A stretch of 30,667 nucleotides of DNA from Faecalibacterium sp. (GCA_020025825.1 JAHHRL010000018.1:1-30667); one strand, 5' to 3'. Positions 1 to 8,187 are shown, counted from the first letter of the stretch. Numbers and translations: made by a program. The notes: generated by a model not told the origin, from the sequence alone.

Positions 1-2
1 GC

Positions 3-269
3 AATGCTGAGGCGTATGTTGAAAATGAGTTGGGAATCAGCGCTTACCGATGCGGGAAAGAAGGCGGCGAGTTCCCCGTTTATGAATGCCCCGAATGTGG
101 GGAACAACAGCTGTCCTTTAATGCAGAGAAAAACACTTTTCATTGCTTTGCTTGTGAAGCAGATTTCAAAGATGTGGAGCTGGAATTTTGTAGCCGCTGT
201 GGTGGACTTATGGCAAGCAATGAGACTGGAATATGCCAGAACTGTATCGAAAGTATGCGGGATGAATAG
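3..269 (+). CDS. zinc-ribbon protein, 3' part only (5' end outside window)
   Basis: The reading frame is open from the first bases of the window to a stop at 267-269, so the true start lies upstream. The visible 88 residues carry four CxxC pairs (CPEC, CFAC, CSRC, CQNC), about 20 residues apart, which suggests two stacked zinc ribbons that bind two zinc ions. The tail is short and acidic with no membrane segment. I do not recognise a named family; C-terminal zinc ribbons like this occur on many nucleic-acid-binding or adaptor proteins. A TTG at 30 could serve as an internal start, but it has no ribosome site and the frame continues upstream, so it is not preferred. It lies 35 bases before the next (broken) gene on the same strand. 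The function is unknown. Confidence 0.6.
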   Translation, partial: NAEAYVENELGISAYRCGKEGGEFPVYECPECGEQQLSFNAEKNTFHCFACEADFKDVELEFCSRCGGLMASNETGICQNCIESMRDE

Positions 270-304
270 ATTTCTCTTTGGTTTTTGTAAAAGCAGGTAG
301 GAAG

Positions 305-1244
305 ATGAAACTTGAAGATTTACAATATCCTCTATCGGGTCAGCCGGTCGATGAAAAGAACTTTAATGTAGAAAAATGGCGGAAAGAAAATCCAGTTGAC
401 TATTTTAAGTATCTTTACATACTTGAACAGCAACAAGGAATCGCAAAGGATATAGTATTTAAGGACCTTTATCAAGTAAATAGACTGTATGTTCCCGATA
501 TGCTGTATAAATACTATTCTTTTACAGAAGATGAAAGGCTGAATGAGACTAAGCTGGAAACCCTGAAGAAACAGCAGCTGTATTTATCGGATATTCAGTC
601 ATTTAATGATCCGTTTGATTCCAAAGCCTTTTATTATGATCCAGAACCACTAAAAAATTTCAACGACTAAAACCTCACGGCGGCAGACTTATTGACGATT
701 TTACCGCTTTCATTCGTGCAACATCCCTAACAGCTAACGGTGTGCAATCCATGCCAATGTGGGCCCATTACGCCAATAATCATGCAGGCTTTTGCGTTTC
801 ATATGACATGAATGATAAAGATAATCTTGCACTGTCCTCATGTACATTCCCAGTTCAGTACACAGAGCAACGACTTGATATTACAAGTTTGATGCTGCGT
901 CAAGCACAAATGCTCGAGTCAGAAATTTACAGGCAATCGCTATTGGGCAGGAAAAAATTCTGATTGGTGATTTGTCCATAGTTTATATCTCGTCACTTCT
1001 CTGTAACATAAAGCATTCTTCATGGGCCTATGAGAAGGAATTCCGTTGTACCACGGGGGCACTCGCACCTGATGGGCCATACATCAAAGCTAAACCTCAT
1101 GCCATCTATGCAGGCATGAAATGCTCAAAAGATAATTTAATGATGTTGAAGCAAATTGCGTGTGCTCTGAAGATTCCCGTCTATCAGATGTATTTTAATG
1201 AACTCTCGGAGGCCTATGAATTAAGCATTAGAAAAGTCAATTAG
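305..1244 (+). pseudogene. DUF2971-family protein gene broken by two frameshifts
   Basis: Three consecutive frames together encode one DUF2971-like protein. The first piece starts with ATG at 305 and includes LYKYYSF and SFNDPFD. The second resumes with GGRLIDDFTAFIRAT and includes the family-typical MPMWAHYANNHAGFCVSYD. The third includes SSWAYEKEFRC. The first break is in the A6 run at 652-657: one extra A would join the first two pieces as LKKFQRLKPHGG. The second break is near 922-929, in the AAATTT stretch, where one extra base joins the pieces into SEI-LQAIAIGQEK. Both are single-base losses at short homopolymers, which fits real decay or a sequence error. DUF2971 proteins are of uncertain biochemical function and are frequent in accessory regions. 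Both ends look intact. Confidence 0.75.
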
Positions 1245-1250
1245 CACAAC

Positions 1251-1293
1251 AAAGCGGACGACTGCGCTATGCGCAATCGTCCGCTTTTTGTTT
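1251..1293 (+). terminator. rho-independent terminator after the DUF2971 pseudogene
   Basis: A 17-bp stem with one mismatch (arms 1251-1267 and 1271-1287) and a TAT loop is followed by a short T-rich tract. It begins 7 bases after the stop codon at 1244. Confidence 0.8.
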
Positions 1294-1359
1294 CCAATAT
1301 AAATTATTTCGAAGTGCCTTCGTTATATTCCACGGTAAGAGATGTTTGCTCTTTTCAAA

Positions 1360-3006
1360 TTAAATCATCTGAAAATGCTTCAGTGCCTCGGTGATCGCCT
1401 TTTCCTTTTCAGGCGGGCACTGGGGCTGCTTTGCGTCTTCGGACTTAGGTTTGTTGTAGCTTTGACCGACTTCCAGACCACACTTACGCTTGATCTGAGA
1501 GATATACAGGGAAGATACCTTCAGGCCAGTCTTGTTCAGAACATACTCCTTGATCTGAGGATAGGTGGCATTCTTCTGAAAATCAGACAGGTCCATATCT
1601 TCCGTAGATATCTCGACTTTAACCTTTTTGGAGTCGATCTCTCCCTTGGAAAGCAAGACAACCGTCTCTACGTGCTTTGTGCGTGGGAATAAGTCTACCG
1701 GATGGACCTGTCCTGGAACATAGCCATGCTCGGCGAGATACTTTGTATCTCGTGCAGCGGTAGCAGGGTTGCAGCTAATCATAACGATAGAGCGGGGAGC
1801 CATTTCGCAAACAGCATCTAAAGTTTTCTGGTCGCAGCCCTTGCGTGGCGGGTCTAGGAGAACGACATCAGGCTGTAAGCCTTCAGTCATAAGCTGTTGT
1901 GCAGCCTGACCGGCGTCAGCGCACAGAAAACGGCAGCGTGCTGCTACATCAGTGCCCATGCGTGCGGCATTTTCCTTGGCGGCAGAAATAGCCTCGGGTA
2001 CAATTTCCACACCAATCAGCTCATTGCACTGGTGAACCATGGATAAACCAATTGTGCCCATGCCACAGTACAGGTCCAAAACACGGTCGCTGGGGCGAAG
2101 CTGCGCTAAATCTGCGGCGGTCTTGTACAGCAGTTCAGCGGCAGGAGTATTTACCTGATAAAAAGACATAGGACCCAACTGAATGGGAACGTCACACAGG
2201 GTATCTTCAATATAGCCGGGACCATACAAAACCTTGTTTTCCTGACCAAGGATAACATTCGTGTTTTTGCTGTTGATGTTCCACACAATGGTTTTAATGG
2301 CAGGGAAGTGTTGCAGCAACTCGTCGATAAGGGGCTGCATAGCCGGAACTTTTTTGCTGGAAGCTACGAGGCACAGTAAAATCTGGCCGCTATGTGCACC
2401 CTGACGCAAAAAGATATGGCGGATAAGGCCTTTTCTACTAATTTCATCATAAGGCGCAATGCCATATTTATCGAATGCACCGCAAAGATAAGCAGCAATC
2501 TGGTTGAAGATTTCCGGCTGTAGTTTGCAATCATCGCAGGAAACAATACGGTGGGTACGGTTTGCGTAAAAACCGGTACAGCACTTTCCGTTTTTGTCTT
2601 TGCCAACAGGGAACTGGGCCTTATTGCGGTAACGGTCCACCGCAGGAGAAGGCAGGGTATCAGAAGTTGGCAAATCCAACCCGCCTAAGCGTGCAAAAGC
2701 ATCCATAACGAAGCCTTTCTTTGCAGAAAGTTCTGCCTCGTATGTTAAGTGCCGGAAACAACACCCGCCGCAAGGGGATGCGACCGCACAGTCGCTTTCG
2801 ATACGGTCGGCAGCAGGCTGCTCGATGCTTTCGACAATGCCGAATGCATAGCTTTTGCAGTCTTTTACAATGCGGGCCTGAATTTGATCGCCCGGAACCG
2901 TTGCGGGAACAAAAATGGCTTGATTTTCATACCGTCCTACACCATTTCCGTCGTTGGAAAGGCTCTGGATTGTTAATGGGACGATGTCATTCTTTTTAAC
3001 GGACAT
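1360..3006 (-). CDS. rlmD: 23S rRNA (uracil-C5)-methyltransferase RlmD/RumA with C-terminal extension
   Basis: Encodes 548 residues that methylate uracil C5 in 23S rRNA using S-adenosylmethionine. A TRAM domain covers about residues 5-60. Iron-sulfur ligands are C73, C79 and C82 with C157 or C160. The SAM-binding loop is DLYCGMGTIG (311-320), DPPRKG is at 385-390, and SCNP (411-414) holds the catalytic C412. The core ends near residue 453; a further 95 or so residues (about 454-548) form a lysine-rich tail outside the usual RumA fold. The ATG at 3006 is chosen because AGGAGA sits just upstream; a longer open frame to 3093 would overlap the preceding gene by 74 bases. It follows that gene by 13 bases and is probably co-transcribed with it. 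RlmD, RlmC and TrmFO-type paralogues are hard to separate by eye, so the exact target uridine (U1939 by E. coli numbering) is inferred. Confidence 0.9.
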   Translation of the reverse strand: MSVKKNDIVPLTIQSLSNDGNGVGRYENQAIFVPATVPGDQIQARIVKDCKSYAFGIVESIEQPAADRIESDCAVASPCGGCCFRHLTYEAELSAKKGFVMDAFARLGGLDLPTSDTLPSPAVDRYRNKAQFPVGKDKNGKCCTGFYANRTHRIVSCDDCKLQPEIFNQIAAYLCGAFDKYGIAPYDEISRKGLIRHIFLRQGAHSGQILLCLVASSKKVPAMQPLIDELLQHFPAIKTIVWNINSKNTNVILGQENKVLYGPGYIEDTLCDVPIQLGPMSFYQVNTPAAELLYKTAADLAQLRPSDRVLDLYCGMGTIGLSMVHQCNELIGVEIVPEAISAAKENAARMGTDVAARCRFLCADAGQAAQQLMTEGLQPDVVLLDPPRKGCDQKTLDAVCEMAPRSIVMISCNPATAARDTKYLAEHGYVPGQVHPVDLFPRTKHVETVVLLSKGEIDSKKVKVEISTEDMDLSDFQKNATYPQIKEYVLNKTGLKVSSLYISQIKRKCGLEVGQSYNKPKSEDAKQPQCPPEKEKAITEALKHFQMI

Positions 3007-3019
3007 AGATTCTCCTATA

Positions 3020-4048
3020 CTAGGCAGCGTTGGTATCTGCAGTGTCTTGTTGAGTGGCAGTATTGCTGGTTGCGTTAGGCTGAGCAGCGGCACTACCTAA
3101 AAGTTGGTATGGAATCCAAATGGCTCCATACTCATCAGGCGCAAAAAACAGCCCTTCGGTAATGGACTCCTGATGTACTAAGTGAATAATCAGCGAAGAA
3201 ACGGTACTGCTGATAGATTCGGCATCGTAATAAACAGTGATATGGCAGCCAAGCTGTTGCGCTTGTGCAGCTTGTTCCATGCTATTTACAAAGCTGACAT
3301 AAGTAATATCCTGCCAGCCCTTTTCGTCGGCCCACTCTATTGCGGATTGCAGACTGGAAAAAGAACTGCACAGCATCACTTCTGGCTGGACGGCGCACTC
3401 CGACCAGTTGGGAGCGGCCGATTCAGTAAGTGGATCGGAAGAATCCGCATCAATTTGCGACAAGCAATTTTGCAGATAAATACCATAGTGCTCGCACTCA
3501 ATCAGCGATTGCTGAAACAATGGTAAATCACACTCGTCCGAGGCAACTAAGTAGTCCAACAAAAGGTTTTGGTTCGCATCCGGGATAACACCGGAAGAAA
3601 ACGCATCTGCCATTTGCCGGCCGGCCAGTTCACCCGCAAAGGAAGAACGTGAGCCTACATAATATGCTTTGTCATATTGGGATAAATACGCATCACCCGG
3701 ATAAGCACCTACAAAAAACAGCGAAGAATCGGATGTTTTTGCCTGTTCCAACAGGCTATTATCCTGAGGTGGGGTATCAATGCCTAAAACCAGCAAGTCG
3801 GCACCATTGACCAGTGCACGTTTGGCGTCTGCTTCCCAGTTGTCAGTTACAGCAACGCTGGTTTCCATTCCACGAGAAGCCAAGGCATCAGCGGTAGATT
3901 GATAATCCATAGCAAAAACAGTGGGCTGTGTATAAAGAAAATCTGCTTTTACAGGCTTTCTGCCAGACAAAATCCATCGCTGAAAAATGAAGAGTGCTAA
4001 CAGTAACAAAAACAGGGACCCTACAAAACGTTTGAACAGGCGCTTCAT
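3020..4048 (-). CDS. membrane-anchored periplasmic-binding-protein-like protein (MglB-related, degenerate)
   Basis: A 342-residue protein. The N-terminus has basic residues and one hydrophobic segment (about residues 9-27) with no lipobox cysteine, so it is probably a membrane anchor. The body resembles sugar-binding proteins of the galactose/methyl-galactoside (MglB) type: YDKAYYVGSRSSFAGELAGRQMADAF near residues 125-150 matches the family's YDKAYYVG...G...G stretch. The ligand-contact residues I would expect are missing: the Asn in the segment before YDKAYYVG is replaced (FFVGAYPG), and no His-x-Asp...Arg set is seen in the middle domain. The low-complexity tail (about 320-342) is rich in Ala, Thr, Asn and Gln. 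Its ATG overlaps the araC stop codon as TAATG, which implies translational coupling. No ABC transporter genes lie nearby. It is possibly an extracellular sensor or a decayed receptor; the function is inferred. Confidence 0.65.
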   Translation of the reverse strand: MKRLFKRFVGSLFLLLLALFIFQRWILSGRKPVKADFLYTQPTVFAMDYQSTADALASRGMETSVAVTDNWEADAKRALVNGADLLVLGIDTPPQDNSLLEQAKTSDSSLFFVGAYPGDAYLSQYDKAYYVGSRSSFAGELAGRQMADAFSSGVIPDANQNLLLDYLVASDECDLPLFQQSLIECEHYGIYLQNCLSQIDADSSDPLTESAAPNWSECAVQPEVMLCSSFSSLQSAIEWADEKGWQDITYVSFVNSMEQAAQAQQLGCHITVYYDAESISSTVSSLIIHLVHQESITEGLFFAPDEYGAIWIPYQLLGSAAAQPNATSNTATQQDTADTNAA

Positions 4049-4926
4049 TACTGCTCTCCTTCAGAAACCTGCAATGCTTCCTTTTCCGCATTCGACTGCG
4101 CAAAAGTTGCCACATACTTACTGGGAGGCATACCAACTGCTTTTTTGAATACACGGGAAAAATAGAATTGGTCGAAGAAGCCGACAGAAACAGCGACTTC
4201 GGCAATAGACAAAGTTGAGTTGCGAAGCAGATTACATGCTTCGTTGATGCGGTACTCTGTCAAATAGTCAATGGGGCTTTTGCCAATGTTGCTCATAAAC
4301 ACACGGTACAAGTGGCTGCGAGACACACCAACGCTCTTTGCAACGTCGTTGATGGAAATATCGTGCGAATAGTGGAACTGAATATATTTGATTGCATTTA
4401 ATACATACTGGCTGGCCGAGCTGGTAGCGTGCGGCTCACTGTCACGGGTTTCCTTCATCAGTTCCGCAATAAACAGGTACAGATAACCAACCATGGCTGC
4501 TTCGTCCTGAGGCTCTAAGCCACGGGCATTGTAAATGTTCAGGATGGCTTCCTTTAGAGCTGCTCCGTTTTTAGCATGGTGGATAGGTGCTAAATCTGTA
4601 AAAGGCAACTGCGTGGTAAGTTTGTTGGCGCAAGCACCGTTAAAACCAACCCAGCAGTATTCCCACGGATCATCCGCATCAGCAGCATAAACAATTAACT
4701 GGCTGGGCTTGATTAAAAAAAGGTCACCTGCCTGTAAGTTCCATTGTTCGCCGTTTACCTTAAAAGTACCCTTGCCGGAAAGAACAAGGTGAATTAAATA
4801 ATGGTCACGAATACCGGGGCCCCAAGTATGGGCAGAGATGCATTTTTCGACACCGCAATTAAAAATGGATAATTCCACGTTATCTGTATAGTTTTGTTTA
4901 AACGCCTGCTTATATACTTCTGACAT
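4048..4926 (-). CDS. AraC-family transcriptional regulator, probably of sugar use
   Basis: A 292-residue regulator of AraC/XylS type. The N-terminal cupin-like ligand domain (about residues 30-85) includes HLVLSGKGTFKVNGE and AGDLFLIKPSQ. The C-terminal DNA-binding part has two helix-turn-helix units: residues 190-212 (SINDVAKSVGVSRSHLYRVF) and about 238-262 (SIAEVAVSVGFFDQFYFSRVFKK), followed by the usual GMPPSKY. It is transcribed divergently from the galactokinase gene across a 176-base AT-rich intergenic region and is translationally coupled to the MglB-like gene. This context suggests that it responds to galactose or a galactoside and controls both directions, but ligand and operator are inferred. 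The ATG at 4926 is preceded by GGGAGGA-type ribosome-site sequence. Confidence 0.9.
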   Translation of the reverse strand: MSEVYKQAFKQNYTDNVELSIFNCGVEKCISAHTWGPGIRDHYLIHLVLSGKGTFKVNGEQWNLQAGDLFLIKPSQLIVYAADADDPWEYCWVGFNGACANKLTTQLPFTDLAPIHHAKNGAALKEAILNIYNARGLEPQDEAAMVGYLYLFIAELMKETRDSEPHATSSASQYVLNAIKYIQFHYSHDISINDVAKSVGVSRSHLYRVFMSNIGKSPIDYLTEYRINEACNLLRNSTLSIAEVAVSVGFFDQFYFSRVFKKAVGMPPSKYVATFAQSNAEKEALQVSEGEQ

Positions 4927-5005
4927 AATAAAACAATCCTCCCCAATAAGGTTATTTTAAGTATATCAGTAAATTCAACAAAAGTACATATAAAAATAAA
5001 AAACA

Positions 5006-5034
5006 TTGCATTTGTATTAAAAATACTATATTAT
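5006..5034 (+). promoter_or_regulatory. putative galactokinase promoter
   Basis: A TTGCAT-like -35 (5006-5011), a 17-base spacer and TATTAT -10 (5029-5034) lie in the araC/galK intergenic region. The -35 is weak (three of six consensus bases), as expected for an activator-dependent promoter. Just downstream, TATATATT occurs twice as a direct repeat (5043-5050 and 5060-5067); AraC proteins often bind direct repeats, but the sequence is low in complexity. Confidence 0.35.
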
Positions 5035-5102
5035 TATGACATTATATATTCTGTCGAACTATATATTTTTGTGGCTCTGCATAAGCAGAAGAGGAGGTAC
5101 CT

Positions 5103-6380
5103 ATGGCTTCCATCACTGAAATCTTAACCAAAATTCGGCAGGGAGATCTGGACCGGATATTGCTTGACCTGTACGGGGCGGATTTGCTGGAAATGCAGCG
5201 GGAGCGATATTATAGTGCAGTGCTCCAATTTGGCCGATACTTTGGCCCGGCGGAAGATGTGCGTCTGTACTCAGTACCGGGGCGTACAGAGCTTTGCGGC
5301 AATCATACAGATCATCAAAATGGTGTTGGGTTAGCAGCGGCGGTCAATCGTGATATTATTGCGGTTGTGGCGGCACGTACCAATTCCCTTGTGCGTGTAA
5401 AATCCTATGGCTTTGATAAGCTGGATGTGGTTGATTTACAAATTGCATCGCCGCAAGCGGGGGAAAGCACACATTCAGCCAGTTTGATTCGTGGAATTGG
5501 CAACGCACTGCAAAAGCGTAACGGAACCATAGGCGGGTTTGACGCTTATACTACCAGTGAGGTGCTGCGTGGGTCGGGGCTTTCCAGCTCGGCTGCGTTT
5601 GAAACCATGATTGGTACGATACTAAATGATTTATATAACGGTATGCGCTTTTCGCCGTTGGACATTGCACGGGCAAGCCAGTATGCGGAAAATACATACT
5701 TTGGTAAGCCAAGCGGCTTGCTTGACCCACTGGCTTGTGCAGTCGGCGGGATGCTTTGTGTGGACTTGAAACAACCGGAAACACCGCATATTTGTAAGGT
5801 AGAGAAAGTTCCGCTTGCACAAGAGTTTGCCCTGTGTGTTACAGACACACGTGGAAGCCACAGCGAGCTTACCAAAGAGTTTGCAGCCGTGCGTGAGGAG
5901 ATGGAATCGGTCGCACGTTTTTTTGGCTGTGACAATCTGCGCCAGACCACAGAGCAAAATTTGTGGAAGCACTTTTCGCAAGTGCGCAAGGCTTGCGGGG
6001 ACCGTGCTGTATTGCGAGCACTTCATTTTTACAAAGAGTGCGACCGTGCAAAACAAGCCTATCGGTATTTATCCCAGGGCGATGCAAAAGGATTCTTGCG
6101 GTGCATTTCAGAAAGCGGCCATTCCGCTGCACAGTATAACCAAAATGCTTTTTGTGATATAAGGGAGCAGGCCATTCCGATTGCGTTGGCTGTAGCACAG
6201 AGTATCCTCCGTGGAAAAGGTGCTTGTCGGCTGCAAGGCAGCGGTTTTGCAGGGACTATTCAAGCGTTTGTTCCGAAAGATATGCTGCCAGAGTACATAC
6301 GGCAAATGGAGCGAGTATTCGCTTCCGGCTGCTGTGTCATTATGCAGGTGCGAAAAGCAGGTGCAATGCGTGTTTTGTAA
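5103..6380 (+). CDS. galK: galactokinase (GHMP kinase family)
   Basis: A 425-residue protein that phosphorylates galactose at C1 in the Leloir pathway. The three GHMP kinase motifs are present: the N-terminal galactose signature PGRTELCGNHTDHQNG (59-74), the ATP loop RGSGLSSSAA (156-165) and the C-terminal GACRLQGSGFAGT (373-385). Asp208 in GLLDPLACAVGG fits the catalytic base. Relative to E. coli GalK the first motif has GNHTDH in place of GEHTDY, a variant that I recall in clostridial galactokinases. The N-terminus carries about 45 extra residues before the kinase core. AGGAGG stands 6-7 bases before the ATG at 5103. It is a single-gene transcript ending at a strong hairpin. The rest of the Leloir pathway (galT, galE) is not in the window. 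A related sugar such as N-acetylgalactosamine is a less likely substrate. Confidence 0.85.
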   Translation: MASITEILTKIRQGDLDRILLDLYGADLLEMQRERYYSAVLQFGRYFGPAEDVRLYSVPGRTELCGNHTDHQNGVGLAAAVNRDIIAVVAARTNSLVRVKSYGFDKLDVVDLQIASPQAGESTHSASLIRGIGNALQKRNGTIGGFDAYTTSEVLRGSGLSSSAAFETMIGTILNDLYNGMRFSPLDIARASQYAENTYFGKPSGLLDPLACAVGGMLCVDLKQPETPHICKVEKVPLAQEFALCVTDTRGSHSELTKEFAAVREEMESVARFFGCDNLRQTTEQNLWKHFSQVRKACGDRAVLRALHFYKECDRAKQAYRYLSQGDAKGFLRCISESGHSAAQYNQNAFCDIREQAIPIALAVAQSILRGKGACRLQGSGFAGTIQAFVPKDMLPEYIRQMERVFASGCCVIMQVRKAGAMRVL

Positions 6381-6384
6381 CAGA

Positions 6385-6422
6385 AAAAGGTCCGTCGAAA
6401 TAGTTTTCGACGGACCTTTTTA
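6385..6422. terminator. bidirectional terminator between galK and the PurF-like gene
   Basis: A perfect 16-bp stem (6385-6400 with 6405-6420) and a 4-base loop, with A-runs on the left and T-runs on the right, so it can end both convergent transcripts. Confidence 0.9.
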
Positions 6423-6440
6423 TTGATACTTTTTTGTGGA

Positions 6441-7847
6441 TTACTCTTTGCCGTTCCAGCAATAGGTGCAAAGCTTGCAGGGCTCGATGCCAACGGAATC
6501 AATCAAGTCGTCCAAACGATGGTAGCGCAGGGAGGTAAAGCCCAACTGGCTGCGAATACCTTCCAGCATAGCATCGTAATTCTTGCTGTCCGGATTTGCG
6601 TAATCATTCAGCAACTCAGCAGAGGGATCTTTGCCTTCTCGCTCCAAAATAACCCGGCGGGAAATCAAATCCAGCGGAGAAGTAGAGCGAGAGAAGTTCA
6701 GATATTTACAGCTGAACATAATGGGCGGGCAAGCGGGGCGAACATGGACTTCCTTAGCATTGCTTTGGTACAGGAAGTCTGCGGTTTCACGCAACTGTGT
6801 GCCACGCACAATAGAGTCGTCAATCAGCACAAGCCGTTTGTTCTCAATCAGCTGAGAAACCGGAATCAGCTTCATACGTGCAATCATATTACGCTGATCC
6901 TGGCTGGCAGGCATAAAGGAACGCGGCCAAGTAGGAGTATACTTAATGAAAGGACGTGTAAAGGGAATGTTTGCAGCGTTAGAATAACCGATTGCGTGCG
7001 GGATACCGGAATCCGGAACACCGGCGACGCTGTCAACATCAACATTATCGCGCTTTGCCAGCAGACGACCGCAGTTATAGCGCATCTGCTCAACGTTTAC
7101 GCCTTCGTAAGTAGAGGTGGGATAACCATAGTAAGACCACAGGAAAGTACAGATTTTCATTTCCTTGCGTGGTGCACTCTTAGTTTCGTAGGAATCGGGG
7201 GTGACATAAACGATTTCTGCGGGACCAAGCTCTTTGCATTGCTCGTAACCTAAATTCAAGAAAGCGAAACTTTCAAAAGAGATGCAGTGTGCACCTTCCT
7301 TTTTGCCGATAATAATCGGGGTGCGTCCCATGCGGTCACGTGCAGCGTAAATGCCCTCCTGCGTCAGCAGCAAAATGGACATAGAGCCCTGAATCATTTC
7401 CTGCGCATACTGCAATCCTTCGACAAAGTCGGATTTTTGGTCAATCAGTGCGGAAACAATTTCAGTAGGGTTGATACGGTTGCCACTCATTTCCAAAAAA
7501 TGGGTGTGACCATTTTGGAAGCATTCCTTTACCAGTGCATCAGCATTGGTAATGCGGCCAACGGTGGTAAGTGCATAACTACCCAGATGTGAGTTTACAA
7601 GCAGCGGCTGCGGCTCAAAGTCAGAGATACAGCCAATACCTAAATTACCGTGCAGTTCCTCTACATCCCGCTCGAATTTCGTGCGGAAAGGGGAGTTTTG
7701 AATGTTGTGGATAGCGCGGCTGAAACCAGTCTCGCCATATACGGCCATGCCACCACGTTTGGTGCCCAAATGGGAGTGGTAGTCAGTGCCAAAGAATAAG
7801 TCCATGACGCAATCTTCTTGAGAAGCAACAGCAAAAAATCCGCCCAT
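6441..7847 (-). CDS. PurF-like amidophosphoribosyltransferase lacking the glutaminase cysteine
   Basis: A 468-residue homologue of amidophosphoribosyltransferase, which makes phosphoribosylamine from PRPP and glutamine in purine synthesis. The PRPP loop is intact (LVLIDDSIVRGT, 339-350). Cysteines C233, C380, C457, C460 and C463 are placed like the ligands of the B. subtilis-type iron-sulfur cluster. The N-terminus begins MGGFF instead of the usual MCGIFG, so the N-terminal nucleophile is glycine. The oxyanion-hole segment reads TTVGRIT where active enzymes have an Asn-Gly (xHNGN-like) motif. The glutaminase half therefore looks inactive while the transferase half looks functional. The start is fixed by AGGAGG five bases upstream; no alternative start restores a cysteine. 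It is a monocistronic gene. It could use ammonia, act as a regulator, or have another phosphoribosyl substrate. A normal PurF would be expected elsewhere in the genome. Confidence 0.85.
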   Translation of the reverse strand: MGGFFAVASQEDCVMDLFFGTDYHSHLGTKRGGMAVYGETGFSRAIHNIQNSPFRTKFERDVEELHGNLGIGCISDFEPQPLLVNSHLGSYALTTVGRITNADALVKECFQNGHTHFLEMSGNRINPTEIVSALIDQKSDFVEGLQYAQEMIQGSMSILLLTQEGIYAARDRMGRTPIIIGKKEGAHCISFESFAFLNLGYEQCKELGPAEIVYVTPDSYETKSAPRKEMKICTFLWSYYGYPTSTYEGVNVEQMRYNCGRLLAKRDNVDVDSVAGVPDSGIPHAIGYSNAANIPFTRPFIKYTPTWPRSFMPASQDQRNMIARMKLIPVSQLIENKRLVLIDDSIVRGTQLRETADFLYQSNAKEVHVRPACPPIMFSCKYLNFSRSTSPLDLISRRVILEREGKDPSAELLNDYANPDSKNYDAMLEGIRSQLGFTSLRYHRLDDLIDSVGIEPCKLCTYCWNGKE

Positions 7848-7887
7848 ATAAACCTCCTAGCCGGAGCATGAATCTACATACAACCCA

Positions 7888-7916
7888 ATGATAGTCTGTA
7901 GAGAGGGATTCGTCAA
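7888..7916 (-). promoter_or_regulatory. promoter of the PurF-like gene
   Basis: On the minus strand, TTGACG (7916-7911), a 17-base spacer and TATCAT (7893-7888), each five of six consensus bases. The implied leader is only about 30-40 bases, which leaves no room for a riboswitch. Confidence 0.7.
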
Positions 7917-8158
7917 TCATTCTGAAAAAAGACACACTTTTATTTTTTGGAAAATCACAAAATGCAAATGAGGAAAAGCGCAAAATATGTGTTTTTTGCC
8001 TATAGAGTTGCATCGAAAAATGTGGAAAATGTAAATTCTTTGTAACTATCTTTGTGGAAAATGGGAAAAAGAAATATTATGTGGCTGAGAATGGGTAAAT
8101 CATCATAAACAACAATGTGCAATATAGCTAAAAGCGGAAGAAATCGAAATCGCAAAAC
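7917..8158. other. non-coding AT-rich spacer between divergent transcripts
   Basis: No credible gene is seen on either strand. The main feature is an 11-base direct repeat TGTGGAAAATG at 8021-8031 and 8053-8063, 32 bases apart, with a weaker third copy (GTGGCTGAGAATGG) near 8081. It could be an upstream regulator site for the polysaccharide locus, or chance in A-rich DNA. Confidence 0.4.
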
Positions 8159-8187
8159 TTGACAGGCTTTTTATTCTATATTATATC
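8159..8187 (+). promoter_or_regulatory. promoter of the polysaccharide locus
   Basis: A perfect TTGACA -35 (8159-8164), 17-base spacer and TATATC -10 (8182-8187), about 90 bases before the first gene. Confidence 0.6.

Noticed and set aside
652..670. Programmed -1 frameshift in the DUF2971 gene
   Set aside because: A AAA AAT is only a weak slippery site, no clear downstream structure is seen, and a second unrelated frameshift follows.
1342..1692. 116-codon + strand open frame
   Set aside because: It lies wholly within rlmD on the opposite strand and resembles no family.
3007..3093. Longer N-terminus for RlmD
   Set aside because: It would overlap the upstream gene by 74 bases and ignores the AGGAGA site just before 3006.
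6423..7253. 276-codon + strand open frame
   Set aside because: It is antisense to the PurF-like gene, whose frame has clear conserved motifs.
7848..7916. Possible purine or PRPP riboswitch before the PurF-like gene
   Set aside because: The near-consensus promoter leaves a leader of only about 30-40 bases, too short for an aptamer and expression platform.
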